Positions 10,864 through 22,884 of a stretch of DNA of 64,000 nucleotides are shown here, piece by piece; position 1 is the first letter of the stretch; each line of letters opens with the position of its first letter. Under the pieces are notes generated by a model. That model was not told where the DNA came from and did not search any database. It saw only the letters and a program-made list of their open reading frames with translations. Made by a program: the position numbers and the translations under genes. Source of the DNA: Cercophora sp. LCS_1 (lineage: Eukaryota > Ascomycota > Sordariomycetes > Sordariales > Lasiosphaeriaceae); contig JAPZLL010000002.1 of assembly GCA_036250225.1 (NCBI GenBank), positions 1,116,001 to 1,180,000 on the forward strand, given 5' to 3'.

Positions 10864-13800
10864 TGTCTTGATGTTGTGCAAGTGCGCGAGAGGGAGTGGC
10901 GATGACGTTCGATGATTGAATGCGGGGATATGGTGTCGAGAAGCAGAGCGGGCGCGAGGGAAGTTGAAAGGGAGTGTGCGAAATGCCCAAAATCAACAAC
11001 TGCCAGGTGTTTCAGGGCTATGAGACGAGGTGGGTGGCGCGTGCAAACAACCAAGTTGACTTGAAGTTGGGGAAGGTGGCCTTGCTGTTGAGGTTGATGG
11101 GGACACTTGATGTGCATGGGCTACCTAGGCACCAGGCGGCAAGCCCCTCCCGCGCCTCAACCGCTGGTTATCAGACCGAAACCCCACTATCAACTCGAAC
11201 TTGAAGAAGGCACGACGACCCTTCAAAGCAGATTTGCATTTGAAGACCCCCGCCTGTAGTTAGCAGGCGCGTCCATCTGGGTTTCTGATGCCTATTTGGA
11301 AACGCTTTAGATTGCACACTATTAAGATGCGCATCTCTCTGCTAGCAGATGCTATCTCGGGGTGTTCAACTGCAAGTGTCACTTCTGCTTGATCCCACTG
11401 CCAAGCCCCTGACAGAATAGAAAAGGAGAGAGCCTGGACATGTATCTTCTCTCTTGCCGGGTGATAGTAATAGTTTCGAAGGCTCCTGTAACCTGGAGAC
11501 CTTGGGTGTTGTTATGAAGGGCTTAGTCATTTTGCCCTAGCCATCCTACACAGAAGTCCAGTAGATCGAGCCAATTCGAAGCACTTGTAACAGTTGGGGT
11601 GAGTGACACCATTCTTGTCACCCAATTGCTTGTTTGTGACTTTTCAGCAGCATTTCCCCTACAATCTTTCGAACTTGCCTTTTGCGATGGCTTGCCGTCT
11701 TCTCGCCGTAGCGAGATCACTGTCCGGCTTTTGGTAGACCCGCCTGGTTGGCGATGCTTTTGAATTCTCGACAGTTCTGCGCTCCTTAGCACCAGAAGGG
11801 GCATTTTGCGGACAACCACGGCGAGTCAATAAAGTGCTTCTTATCGAGAACTCTCCGTTAACCACGTGCCTGCGTTTCACTATCGTCATTCGAACTGAGA
11901 TTCTACCCCCACCTGCTGATCAAGATCGCGTTCGGACAACATTGTATAACACATGCGATCGCCAACTAAGGCGAATACAAATGTACCCTGTTACGGACAC
12001 CTAGATAATAACAGCGGTGCCCATTGCCTAATCTAGGTTCTCAGTGGGATCAACGGCTCCGCTGTGCGCTGTGTGGATGATGAGCAAGTTTCGAATCTTC
12101 CAAACCCTGGTCCACACGGCGCCTGCTTCATATCTCCAGCTCACACAAGCTCGGCAGACCCGCAGATTCCTCTGTGACGAGCGCGGCACCGGCGAAATGC
12201 AACCCTCTCATCAACTGTCCGAGAGCTCGGCTGGCATATACTCCACTAACGGAGATTCACTGTCCTGGAAGAGAAGCTAAATGTATCCCTGCTACGTTAA
12301 TATTCCTCGTGTCAGCGGTTTTTTTTTGGTTTCAGCCACGTGAAGATGATATTGGACATATGGGAAAACCCGCCACCTTCACGGGGAATTGGAAGGGCAG
12401 GGAAAGCAACAAATGGTTGTGAAGGAAAAACGGCAAAGCTTCCCGTGCCCTTGCATCCGAACGCAGACCGAGCGGCGGGCTGTTCTCATGTCTTCTGCGC
12501 CGATGCGACGGTGGAGAGCGGGACGACATATGTCTCCTGCAGGCTGTCGCACGAGGCTTGCATCTCTCGCCGCGGGCATATTTAGATATCCTTGAAAGAC
12601 AGTCCCTCCCATACGGATATGCCCTCACTGTGGTTGGTAAAGAGCTCGGTTGCCGTGACAAGACCACCCCTTGCACCGTAGCTGCACGTCATTGGGTTTC
12701 TCCTTGGGCGAGCCGAGGGCTCCAACGGTCGCCTCCAGGGCTTTGGCTTTCGACCGTCAGACCTGCAGAAACAAATTTTCAACAACCTGCCACGTGGTGA
12801 ACGGAGGGGGAGTTGACGTCCGCTCCGAGGCTTTTGGTGCGAGGATCGTGGGGGCTTGCGCCTGACGAGCAGAACCAAATGGCGCTTTATGTGCCGGATG
12901 CACAGCAGCAGAGGCGCCGATTGCCTCGGAAACCGACAGCCCTGTCTTCATGAGTTTTTTTTTTTTTTTTTTTTGGCGCATCGGTGCCTTAACTGGGCTG
13001 AATTTGGAATTGAGGAATGGCGCCCACTGATTGTCCGGGACGAGCGTCACGGTTTTATACCAGTCAGAGGCTGGTCGAGATGCAGTAGGTCTCAGCGTTG
13101 CCCAACATCATCTGTGGGATCTGTGGGTGCAAAATCGAAGTTGCTTCCCCACGCCACAAGGACCCCTGCTCATTCCCTGCCTGCCTGCCGCCGATCGAGG
13201 TATGACTTGCAGCGATTCGGTGTAGAGCAACTGCTGCGAAATACCGGTACCAATGCTCAACAAATTGGTGGGATGGGCGCCTCGTCTATTCTAAATCCGA
13301 GCAGGAAGAAGCGGACTCTCGGACATGCTAAACATGAACATTTATCGGCCCGGATACACTCGATCTAAGATAGTGTAATAGCACAAGTCCCGCCGATTTC
13401 GTGATTTTGCGGATGCCCCGGTCATATCCTTGTGTCGGATCAACCAAGAGCGTAGAGTAAGGTCGGCTGGGGGCTAAAAGTTAGGCGCAGAAGCCAGAAT
13501 TCTTCTGGAAGCCTGAGGGTGACCAGGATGTTTGCCCGATCAATGATCACCAACGTCCATCCAGTGCAACAACAAACAGTTGTGCGACCTTGGCCGAAGA
13601 CACACGAAGACACACGAAGTAAGTCAGGGTTCTGAAGCCTCTTACCACGCGCTCGTATGCGCAGGCAAAGCGCGCATGACGAAAGACGAAGAGCGGATTC
13701 CCTTACAACTCTTCGTTTGCACTGAGTACATTAAAGGGCAAGAACAGGATCATGTGCCGCCATGGCACCGAAGAAGACCAAGGGCCACCAGAGCCTGCGA

Positions 13801-15087
13801 GCTTTTGTTTACTCTGGCCGCGGCGATGGCAGCGGTGAAGGACGCAAACACGGCAGGCGGATTGAAGACCCTCATCGCTCTAGCTTCTGGATTCCTGCGT
13901 CAAACATTGAGCTCCCCCGTTTTCAGAACCATGGGACGCATGGACGAGGCGCCGTGCTACCACTCATTTTAGGCGTAGTCGCTCACCATAAGTAATTCTC
14001 CGGCATCCCGGTCCGCCGTTGAGGCTCGCAACAGGCTGGTGAGAGCATGGCGGAGGCGCTAGGAGGTAACGCGCCAAGGTTTCCCAGCACTCTCACGTGT
14101 CCTTCAGCGCTGGAGAATGCCGCCCCCATTTATAGCGTCAGGGTCTAAGCACATGTCCACGACTTGCCGCCTGTGTCTGTGTTGGCGTCGACGCCCTTGG
14201 TTCACTCTTCCGCGCACCGGTGAACAAGAGGGCGGTGACGTTTGCGCGGAAACAAGTGTGTTTCCAAGGGGGAAACGGAAGTCGGCAGGAGCCCAAGACG
14301 GCGTCGGAGCTCGAGTCGAGATCGCCAACTGCCGCGGACGCAAGGGACGCCACCCCACTTGCCCAATGGTCTTACCGTAACTCTAGGTGCTTTTTCCCAG
14401 GCTCGTCGGGAAGCCGACAACACCTCGGTCTGCCGTTGCGCGCCCCGTGCTCTGCTCACCCAGGGCCAAACACGCCGGCGCCTGAGACGGGCTCGCCAAG
14501 TCATCTTTCCTACTTTAGCTTCAAGGCTTCCGATGGGGTGCCTTCGGCCTCTTCACGCTGCACCACAGGACCAGATGGCTTCAAGATGAAGCTGCAGAAG
14601 ACTTTTTCTTCACACCCCTGCTACGCGGCCCGCTCTCTGCCCGGCCAAGCAGTGACCCCCTTCTCCCGATGTCCCGTCGTTACCTTAGTCTGCCCCTGTC
14701 CTCGACCCCCGTCACAAATTGATGTCATGCAGCATCCCTCTGCTCGATCCTGAGCCCCCGGAAGATGTAATTTGGACTCCCGCTTGCCTGACTCCACCGG
14801 CTTGGGTAGGCGGCTGCCGTGCAATCGACAGTTTCTGCTAGTTGTCCTGTGTGTATAAGAGGTCGCAGGCCTGCTTGATGCCCGACCAACACCCCCAACA
14901 TGAGCTGGCGCTGTCTTTCACCTGAATCTTTTTTAGATAATACCCCGTGCCCGTCACCCAGTCCACGAGCGAGTCTGGCGACCATGTCATCAACATCTTC
15001 CCTTGCCTCGCCCACTCTCATTCCTTGACACAATCCCAACCTCAGCCCCAACCACCCGCAAGCCCACAGCTCCCGGTCTTGCCTGAC
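10864..15087. other. Large gene-poor region upstream of the chitinase
   Basis: This 4.2 kb contains the dsk2 promoter at its left and the chitinase promoter at its right, with no supportable gene between. Open frames on both strands are under about 180 residues, have no recognisable domain and cannot be extended by clean splice pairs. The right end has a TATAAGA motif at 14854-14860, about 230 bp before the chitinase ATG, in a pyrimidine-rich leader. I see no transposase, reverse transcriptase, long terminal repeat or tRNA-like element. Confidence 0.5.
12955..12974. repeat. Poly(T) tract, T20
   Basis: An uninterrupted run of 20 T lies in the gene-poor stretch. It could be a nucleosome-excluding poly(dA:dT) tract or the tail of a retroposed sequence. 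I found no target-site duplication or retroelement body next to it. Confidence 0.8.
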
Positions 15088-16460
15088 ATGAGCGGCTCCC
15101 CTTCATCTTCGCGCAAGTCGCGCATGGCGAGCGCTTCCAACGTCCTGTACACCAATGCCGTCTACTGGCATAACCTCCGTGTCTACAACGGCGACACTCC
15201 GGGCACCCTGAACTACGGATGTATCAACCGCGTCTACTATGCTTACGCCAACGTGACGGCAGACGGCGGTGTGTTTGTGAGTCTGGGCCCGGCCAAGCAG
15301 CTCTTCGTACACGGTAGCTGACACGCCCCTGAACAGCTAAGCGATGAATGGGCGGATGCCACGGCGCCCTGTGACGGCGTCCAAGGCGCCCTCGGGTCCT
15401 TGATGCATCTCAAGCAGCGATACCCCCATCTTCAGGTTGTGCTGTCAATAGGGGGTAGCGCCTCGACTGAAACATTCCCCATCGTGGCGTCCAACACGAT
15501 TTTGCGGGACAACTTTGCGCGTTCTGCCCGCGGCCTTGTGGAGGCGTCCGGGCTGGACGGCATCGACGGTGAGTTCTCCTATTTCCGGCGCCGCCCTTCC
15601 CCAGCAGCCCTGCCTCTAGCGTCATTCCTCTCCCGCGCAGTCTCGGCACGGCCCAATAACTGAGGACACTCGAGCCCATTCGGTGCTTGCGCCAACCAGA
15701 CGCATTCTACGTGCCATTGGAAGGGGTGATCGCTAACTGGACCAGTTGTTTGGGAGTACCCCTGCACGCCGGAGCAGGGAGCCGACTTTCTGGCCCTTCT
15801 GGCGGCTATCCGCATCCATCTTCCTGACGATAGGTACTTGCTCACCGCCGCATTGCCCGCCTCCAAGCAGATCCTCCAGAACATGGATCTGCGACGATGC
15901 GCCGAGTACCTCGACATGATCAACCTCACTGCCTACGACTTTTACGGCCACTGGACGCCAAAGAGCGGACACCATGCCCAGCTCTACGCCATGAACAAGG
16001 ACGAACCTTCTGGGGCGTCGGGGGTGCAGTTTGCCATGGCTGCTGGCGTCCCGGGCAAGAAGATCCTGCTCGGAATTCCCCTGTACGGGCGGAGCTTTCT
16101 TCACGTGTCGGGACCTGGCCACAAGAACAGAGGAGCTGGCGGCGAGGATGGTGTCTTCGAGTACAGCGCGCTACCTAGACGCGGGACGAAAGAGCAGGTC
16201 GACAAGCGTGCCTATGCAGCTCAATGCGTCGGTGGCGATGGTGGCTTCATCACCTACGACAACCCCGAAACCGTCAAGATGAAGGCCACGTTCTGCAAGC
16301 AAAAGGGGCTTGGGGTACGTTTGCCTATTCACTTGAGAAACTGCTGATGCTAATCTGTACCTGGCCAAAGGGACTTTTCTACTGGAATGCACCATTGGAT
16401 GCCAAAGACAACAAGAGGAGCCTGGTCACGGCAGGATTCCGCACTCTTCACAGCTCGTGA
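15088..16460 (+). CDS. Family GH18 chitinase-like protein, catalytic motif altered
   Basis: Four exons, 15088-15276, 15337-15568, 15746-16314 and 16371-16460, giving 359 residues; all junctions keep the frame. The chain shows the GH18 TIM-barrel landmarks: NAVYWHNL near the N terminus, VVLSIGGSAS on beta-3, the catalytic-loop sequence LDGIDVVWEYP on beta-4, MINLTAYDFYG on beta-6, and FYWNAP near the C terminus. The proton-donor Glu144 and Asp140 of the DxxDxDxE motif are present. The residue that is normally the second catalytic Asp is Val142. Codon 141 is split by the 177-bp second intron. No signal peptide is apparent; the N terminus is Ser/Arg-rich. Family membership is firm. Secretion and full chitinase activity are doubtful: it could be a lectin-like or weak enzyme, or an N-terminal exon may be missed. 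Confidence 0.88.
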
Positions 16461-17707
16461 GGGAGCAGCACCCTCGACACGTAAAGGCTGGGATGGCGGT
16501 CAAGGGTCTTGGGGAGAAGGGCAAACATGACGAGTGAGTGCTGCATGGGATAGGTTGTTTTCATTGGCCCGGGGGAAAAAAAAAGAGGGTGCTGGATGCA
16601 CGTCTCTGGGTTTTGGGCGTGAAGGCGCATGATTCCGGCATCTGATTCCTCAGGGACCGATTTGGAGGCACGGCGTACCTGGTGTACTAACGATGTCATG
16701 CATTTATTTCACCTTTTTCCTTGGTAGCTTTGTATTTTTTTTTCCTCTTGCAGGTTGGGCGGTGGGATGGTGGGATAGACAACAGGTACAGGACACCCGA
16801 GGCTAGACGGGAGCTCATGGCACAGACAGACCATCAAATGACCAGTGTATTATTGTACATTACACCTATTAATGGTAGAGCGGAAACCCCAGGGTATCAT
16901 GAAAATGGCTCCGGCTCTGGGCCTGGGGAAGCACAACAACGGACATGTGTTTTCTCAGCTTGTGTGCATCGCCAACCCCTTCCCCGTTGTGTATTCTCCC
17001 AAGTTCCCGGCTCGTCTACACAGCCAATCCGGCCTAGATGACGTGGTATTCGGCGCAAGTAAGCCTCGACGGGGGAAAATTCCGTGCATCCAAGGAGCCG
17101 TTTGTTTGGTCTGATCGCGAGATACCAGGGCGGCCTAGTAGATCGCAATGGGCACGACAGAGCGTTGGGGAGCACCAAGCGTAAACCAAGGTACCCAGGG
17201 ATAGGTAGGTAGTCGGTAGGTATGTCACGGCCAGTTTGGGCTCGGGCCCCAAGACTGCAAGCCTTGCACAATACAATCCAAATACAATGTCAGTACGTCA
17301 TGGCAATCCAGCCTTGGGGGGTTCAGGACAAGCCGGCTGACTGCTGCCCAAGGGGCCCGTGTGCGATTGAGTTACGAGAACGGACATGGTCTAAAAGACT
17401 GCCACGTCGAAAGGACGTTACCGCCAAGAGACTTGCATCGAGGGGGAGCCGGAGCCCCGGCGACTCCATGATGGGGGATGCAGTAGTTGGACGGGGGGCC
17501 AGCATAAGCGTGGGATGATCCGTGAGATGGGATGGGATGGGCTTTGGGCCGGGCCGCCTCGTCGGTAGGCACGGAACGGTGGGTCGGGTACCTGAGGTGT
17601 GGATGGAGAGTAGAATGCTAGCGAGCCTGGCAGCCCCGTAGTCGAACCTGCAAGGGCAGTCCGCCGCAAGACTGCTTGTGGAGAACCTGGAACTTGGGAA
17701 TTGAAAG

Positions 17708-17737
17708 TACCTTGCAGTACCTTGCCTTACCTTGCCT
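17708..17737. repeat. Three tandem 10-bp TACCTTGC units
   Basis: TACCTTGC followed by AG, CT and CT makes three head-to-tail 10-bp units, so successive copies sit about one helical turn apart. It lies about 370 bp upstream of the vps53 ATG, which suits a clustered factor-binding site, though nothing shows binding. Confidence 0.7.
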
Positions 17738-18054
17738 TCTCGAGGTGTGCCTTTCCTTTTGCACGATGGGGGTTGCCTTCCAGGTTGAGAATTGGGTCGA
17801 ATTGGGCCTGTGGACCGGCGGGGGCGCCAAGGTTGACGGGGTCTGGTCCGCCGGCAACTTCCAACGTCGCACCCGGTGGCGCCTCAGCCTCCAGCCCGCC
17901 CGCTCGCCTTACGCAATTCGGCAATGACCTCTCTGGCAGTTTGACCCCGAAAGGACGATGCTGCATCTTCGTGGCCATTGCAGCCGTTGCAGCCATTGCC
18001 TCCTCCAGCTTTCCCCTTTTCTCCGACAACTCGTAACGGGCAGCAAGGCACAAC

Positions 18055-18096
18055 GCAGCTGAGCACAGCACAGCACAGTGCAGCGCAGCGCAGCTG
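18055..18096. repeat. CAGC/ACAGC-rich simple repeat in vps53 leader
   Basis: A run of imperfect GCAGC and ACAGC units ends about 10 bp before the vps53 ATG, probably in the 5' UTR. It is low complexity and may have arisen by replication slippage. Confidence 0.7.
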
Positions 18097-18106
18097 CCAG
18101 GTCATC

Positions 18107-20857
18107 ATGAATGCCGCCGTTGGAACTGAGGCTCGGTCGCTCGACTCAGGTAATCATGTCTCTTCTCCTCATGTCGTGCTCCCTTGCCGTTTCCGCGAGT
18201 TCTGACGTGGTCCGGGTCGCCCTGCGCGCGCCCCGGCGAATTAGTCGATTACGATCCGATTGCCCACCTCAACCTGCTCTTCTCGCACCCGTCCACCGTG
18301 TCGTCGGTCACGCGCGTCTCGTCGACCCTGCAGCGCCACCGACATGAGCTCGGCCAGTCCATCGTCGCGCTCGAGACGGCCCAGGCCTTCGGGCCGGACT
18401 CGTCGCTCGAGCGCATGCAGTCGGCCCAGGCTGAGCTGGCCGACTTGTTCCAGCGCATCGAGAGCGTGCGAAGCCGTGCCCTGCAGACGGAGCGAGACAT
18501 CACCACCATGACGGCCGACATCAAGCGTCTCGACGGTACCAAGCGCAACCTGACGCTCAGCATGACGGCCCTCAAGCGCCTGCAGATGCTGACGACGGCG
18601 TACGAGCAGCTCCGCGGCCTTGCGCGCACCCGCCAGTACCGCGAGTGCGCTGGCCTGCTGCAGGCCGTGCTGCAGCTCATGCGCCACTTCAACAGCTACC
18701 GCAGCATCGAGCAGATCGCCGTTCTGAGCCGCAATGTCAATGACCTGCAACGGGAGCTGCTGGAGCAGGTCTGCGAGGACTTTGAGATTGCTTTTGCCAA
18801 GGGAGAGATCGCCGCCCGCCGTGGCGTGCTGGTGGAGGCGTGCTTGGTCATGGATGCCTTGGGCGACCATGCTAAATCCCGTCTAGTGACGTGGTATGTG
18901 AATACGGAGCTACGTGAATACAGGCAGGTCTTTCGTGGCAACGACGAAGCTGGGAGCCTGGACAACATTGGCCGTCGCTATGCTTGGTTCAAGCGCACCC
19001 TCAAGACCCACGAGGATGAGCATGCCGCCATCTTCCCTCCTCATTGGCGGGTCAATGAGATGTTGGCCACAGCCTTTTGCGACGGCACCAAGGAAGACTT
19101 CAAGGGCATACTGGAGAGAAGCATGCGGAGGGTTGACGGCAACAAAATCGACGTAAACCTGTTACTTAGTTGCTTACAGGAGACGATGGATTTCGAGCAG
19201 AGCCTTGAGCGGCGCTTTGCAAGTGAGCCGCGGGCTAGTATTGACACTCTGAGCTCCGCAGATGACAGGGTCCAAAACTTCAATGGCTCTATTTCTGTCG
19301 CCTTCGAACCATACCTAAGTCTTTGGGTCGAATCCCAAGACAAGGCCCTGGCGGCCATGATTCCCAGATATCGAACGCAACCCCTTTTACCCCCAGATGA
19401 GGAGTTTTCCCCTCAGGCTGTCATTCCTTCGGCCATCGAGCTCTTCCATTTTTACAAGGTTACGCTCTCCCAATGTGCCAAGCTGTCTACCGGGGAGAGG
19501 TTGCTCGACCTTACCAAAACCCTGGCAAAATATCTTGACGAGTACGCCCAGCAGGTTCTCCTCACATTCCTGCAGCGTGGCGGGCCCCAGGGACCGCCTG
19601 TTCAGGAGATTATCCTGGTGCTCAACACCGCCGACTTTTGGCATACCAACACCAACCAACTCGAAGAAAACATCAAGAAGCGTATCGACCCAGAGCTGGG
19701 ATCCACGGTTGATCTCTCATCACAGTCGGATGCCTTCATGGGGGTTGCAAGCGCCGCCGTCCTTGCCATGGTCAACAAGGTCGAGGTTGACTGCGAAGGC
19801 GCTTGGCGCGAGATGAAAAACACCAACTGGAGCCGCATGGAGGCCGTCAGTGACCAGAGCTCTTATGTTGGCGAGCTCCTGAAGGGCATCAACGGGAAGG
19901 CATCTGAAATCCTCCCCCTCGTTGCCAAGCAGCAATATGCGCGAGCGTTTTGCGACAACCTTGTAGAACACATGGCGACTGCTTATATCAACAATATTGT
20001 ACAATGCCGGCCGGTTTGCGAAGTTGGAGCAGAGCAGGTTCGTCTCATTTTGCCGACAGAGCTTGTGTGCAGGAACTGACAGAGCAATGCAGATGTTGCT
20101 TGACAAATACGTCCTGACAAAATCCTTCGAAAACCTCTTGTCATATCACACCGCCGGGGCACCCCCGCCAACGCCCTCAACGCCTACACCTCCTCAGAAC
20201 CCCCCGACAGGCTTCGTAAAGCGCGTCAACCAAAGTATGACACGTATTGACCCATTGCTCAAGACACTCCAAGTCCGGCCCTCTCCCCCAGAAGGTCTTG
20301 TTCAAGCCTACTTGATCCACATCGGTGACCGCTCCGACACCAATTTCCGCAAGATCCTCGAGCTCAAAGGTGTCCGCAAGCAGGACCAGTCTCACCTGCT
20401 TGAGCTGTTCACGATCCATCGCGACGGGGCAAGCACCGGGAGACAGCAATTGGTGCAAAACTCGCCACTTCTAACGCCGTTGATGACTTCGACGGGTCTC
20501 GGAAGTACAGGACTTGTCAATCCGGTCACTGCAGGCAGCAGCTTGCAGACGAGGTTTGATGCGGCATCACTAGGTGAGAAGCTTCTAAACGCAGCCAGAG
20601 ATGGTGTGGAGAGGATCAACGTCGGTGCTGCAAGTAGTGGTGGAGGCGGGCTTGGAATCACAAGCCCGGGAGGATTCAGCAGTGGTAACGCGGGTAGCAG
20701 TCTTGCCGCTGCTGTTTCCGGAGGCGAGAAGGTGACAATTAATGAGAACCTGAAGAACATCGGCAACTTCTTCAAACGGGATATCGGAGGGTTGGGAGCA
20801 AGATTTGGGAAAAGAGATTTGACCCCGACGGGCGGTGGGCAGGACGGGAGGGGATGA
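18107..20857 (+). CDS. vps53: GARP complex subunit Vps53
   Basis: Three exons, 18107-18149, 18245-20037 and 20093-20857, giving about 866 residues. Vps53 is a tethering subunit of the Golgi-associated retrograde protein complex (with Vps51, Vps52, Vps54), which captures endosome-derived vesicles at the trans-Golgi. The N-terminal Vps53 domain begins with the conserved DYDPIAHLNLLFSHPSTVSSV. A long helical/coiled-coil region follows (residues 25-150). The second junction joins EVGAEQ to MLLDKYVLTKSFENLL, also a conserved block. The last 130 residues are a Gly/Ser-rich, probably disordered tail. The first exon has only 43 coding bases; splicing it (phase 1) rebuilds SLDSVDYDP, which supports ATG 18107 over later in-frame ATGs. 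Confidence 0.93.
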
Positions 20858-21250
20858 ATGCGCTTGGATGCAACGACCTGTCATGATAAAATAGTGTTTG
20901 GTATATGCGGACTTGACTGTCTAAATGTAGCACTTGAGACCCTACATCGCCCATGGTCCACTTTGTTGAAAAGGGGTCAGGCGGGGTTAGGGTTATACCT
21001 ACGCTCTGTCAATGGCCAAGAGACTCTTTGACTCCAACCTGGACATCATCTCCACCCACAACTTACAGGATCAACTTGAGAGCCGGTAGTTGCGGTGCCC
21101 GCGTCAGTCATCTGGCGACTTCAATGAACCATTGACTTGGACACATTTACGATGAAACAAACACTCAGTTTTATAGGCTAGCGATATGAATCTGAGAACT
21201 TCAATTCGCGACTTCACTCAGCCAAGACAGCACTCGGTCGTCTCATCACA
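20858..21250. promoter_or_regulatory. vps53 3' end and npr2 promoter
   Basis: No gene lies in these 393 bp. GGGGTTAGGGTTA at 20983-20995 is a two-unit telomere-type motif about 255 bp upstream of the npr2 ATG. A similar box in the opposite orientation precedes kap120 at 5363-5377. Confidence 0.5.
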
Positions 21251-22690
21251 ATGATCCAGGGTGTTTTCTACGCGCGCTTCTTTGCGCAAGAAGGTACCAA
21301 TTGCCCTCACAAACCATCCGAATTAATTCTTACAACATAAACAGGTACAAAGATCGTGGCGCAAAGCCCGCCAGGATGCATTGTGCCCGTGGCCGGCGTC
21401 GACAAACCCTGCCTCTTCGACTTTAACGTCCTGCAGGAATACATCATCCCCCGCAAGGCCTTTTGCAACCGCTTCATCACCGTCAACGACCCCGACGGCA
21501 AATACTCGGTCCTCGGCTTCCCGGTGTCGATCCCCAGCCCGCGCTACGACCGCAACGAGTTCATCTTCAACTTTGGCCTCGTCGTCGCGTGTAACACGGC
21601 CCGCGACAGCAACGCGGACGAGGAGGTCGACCAAACGCCCTATGAGCGCGTCGTTCGGCGGCTGGCCTCTACGTTTGCCGAGATGGAAAAGCAAAACGGC
21701 TATCTCAGCCGCGACCAGGACCGGCCGTTGAACCGCGCCGAGCCGGCGTTGGATCCGCTGCAGGGACCCATTGGATCGTACCGTCGCCGGCCGATCGAAT
21801 CGCTCCTGGAAATTATCAAGGAGGACTTGAACAACTATGGCGAGTGCATGATCCCCGTCGACGAGGCCAATACCATCAACATGAAGCTCTTCCCGCACCA
21901 CCCGACGCCGCCCGAGGTTAAAGGGTGGCACGTGCCTGTCGCAAAGATGAAATTTGCCGATGTGGTTGATCCCACCTGGGACTTGACGCTGCAGCGCGTA
22001 ATTGCGCATGTTGACGGCGTGTCAGACGTGCGGAGGATCGCGTTCAACGCCGATGTGTCGCTCGAGTTGACGCAGCTTGCGCTGAGGCATCTGCTCTATT
22101 ACGATACCATCTTGCTGCTCGACATCTTTTTCTTTGGGGCGTGTTATGCCCCGCGTCCGGGGATACATGATTTCGTGGCGAACGTTGGCGGCATGGTCGA
22201 TGAGTGTGCCAACTACGTGTGCGTTGTCGGGGCGGCTGGCGCTGCGTCGCCAACGGAGAGCAGAGGACCGGCGGAAGGAAGGGGCGGCGCAGGGGCGCAC
22301 GGGGGGCATCGGGTGTCGAATTACATGCTCATCAAGCTGATGACAACGTTTTGCGTGGGCAAGACGGTTGCCGAGTGGCTCAAGGGCCATCTGGACGCCG
22401 GATTTGACGTGCTGCGGTTTGTCGACGTCAGACGGCTGGTGCAGTTTGGCGTTATCAAGGGGTGTTTGTACCGCGTGCACAAGTTCGTGGTGTCCAAGCA
22501 GTACCTTGCTACGCTGGCAACGGGGCAGGCGAGGCCGTTGGCGGGTGGCGATCCGCTGCAAAAGTACACCGATGGGTGCCATACTTTTGATCAGATCATC
22601 ACGGAGCAAAACCTGACGGACCCAGAGATCATGGAGAAGCTCAAGAGCTTCCCTGCTCCGGCCGGGGACCTGACAGTCATATACAAATGA
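21251..22690 (+). CDS. npr2: Npr2, GATOR1/SEACIT subunit
   Basis: Two exons, 21251-21293 and 21345-22690 (intron 21294-21344), giving about 462 residues. Npr2 with Npr3 and Iml1 forms the GTPase-activating complex that restrains TORC1 at the vacuole when amino acids are scarce. The N terminus MIQGVFYARFFAQEGTKIV is the family's opening strand and is rebuilt only by splicing the 43-base first exon. Further conserved blocks are LFDFNVLQEYIIPRK, YSVLGFPVSI, RNEFIFNFGLV, and a C-terminal winged-helix part near KFVVSKQYLATL. An Ala/Gly-rich insert at about 310-340 looks disordered. It is tail-to-tail with the TyrRS gene, 194 bp apart. Confidence 0.93.
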
Positions 22691-22884
22691 TATTATGTGG
22701 TGTTTTGCTACAAGTTCTACAGCGACCCCAAGGCGCGCACAGATGGGACTTCTCTCCCTATTTTACATGCTCCCCGAGCATGATGCATTCCGCCCAAGAT
22801 TCCCTGCTATAATACAATAAGGCCCTCAAACGCCCCGCCAATGCTGCATGTCCGCTCCAGCACATCGTCCGTCTAGCTCCAAGT

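Larger units (their letters stand above)
16461..18106. other. Intergenic, chitinase 3' side and vps53 promoter
   Basis: No gene is supported in these 1.65 kb. The right half holds runs typical of sordariomycete promoters: GGTAGGTA-type motifs near 17200-17222, a threefold TACCTTGC repeat at 17708-17737, and a CAGC-rich leader at 18055-18096 just before the vps53 start. Confidence 0.5.

Noticed and set aside
12955..12974. T20 tract as the tail of a retrotransposed element
   Set aside because: No element body and no target-site duplication could be seen next to it.
13580..13972. 130-residue plus-strand frame in the gene-poor region
   Set aside because: No domain, no start context, no spliced extension, and composition like the surrounding non-coding DNA.
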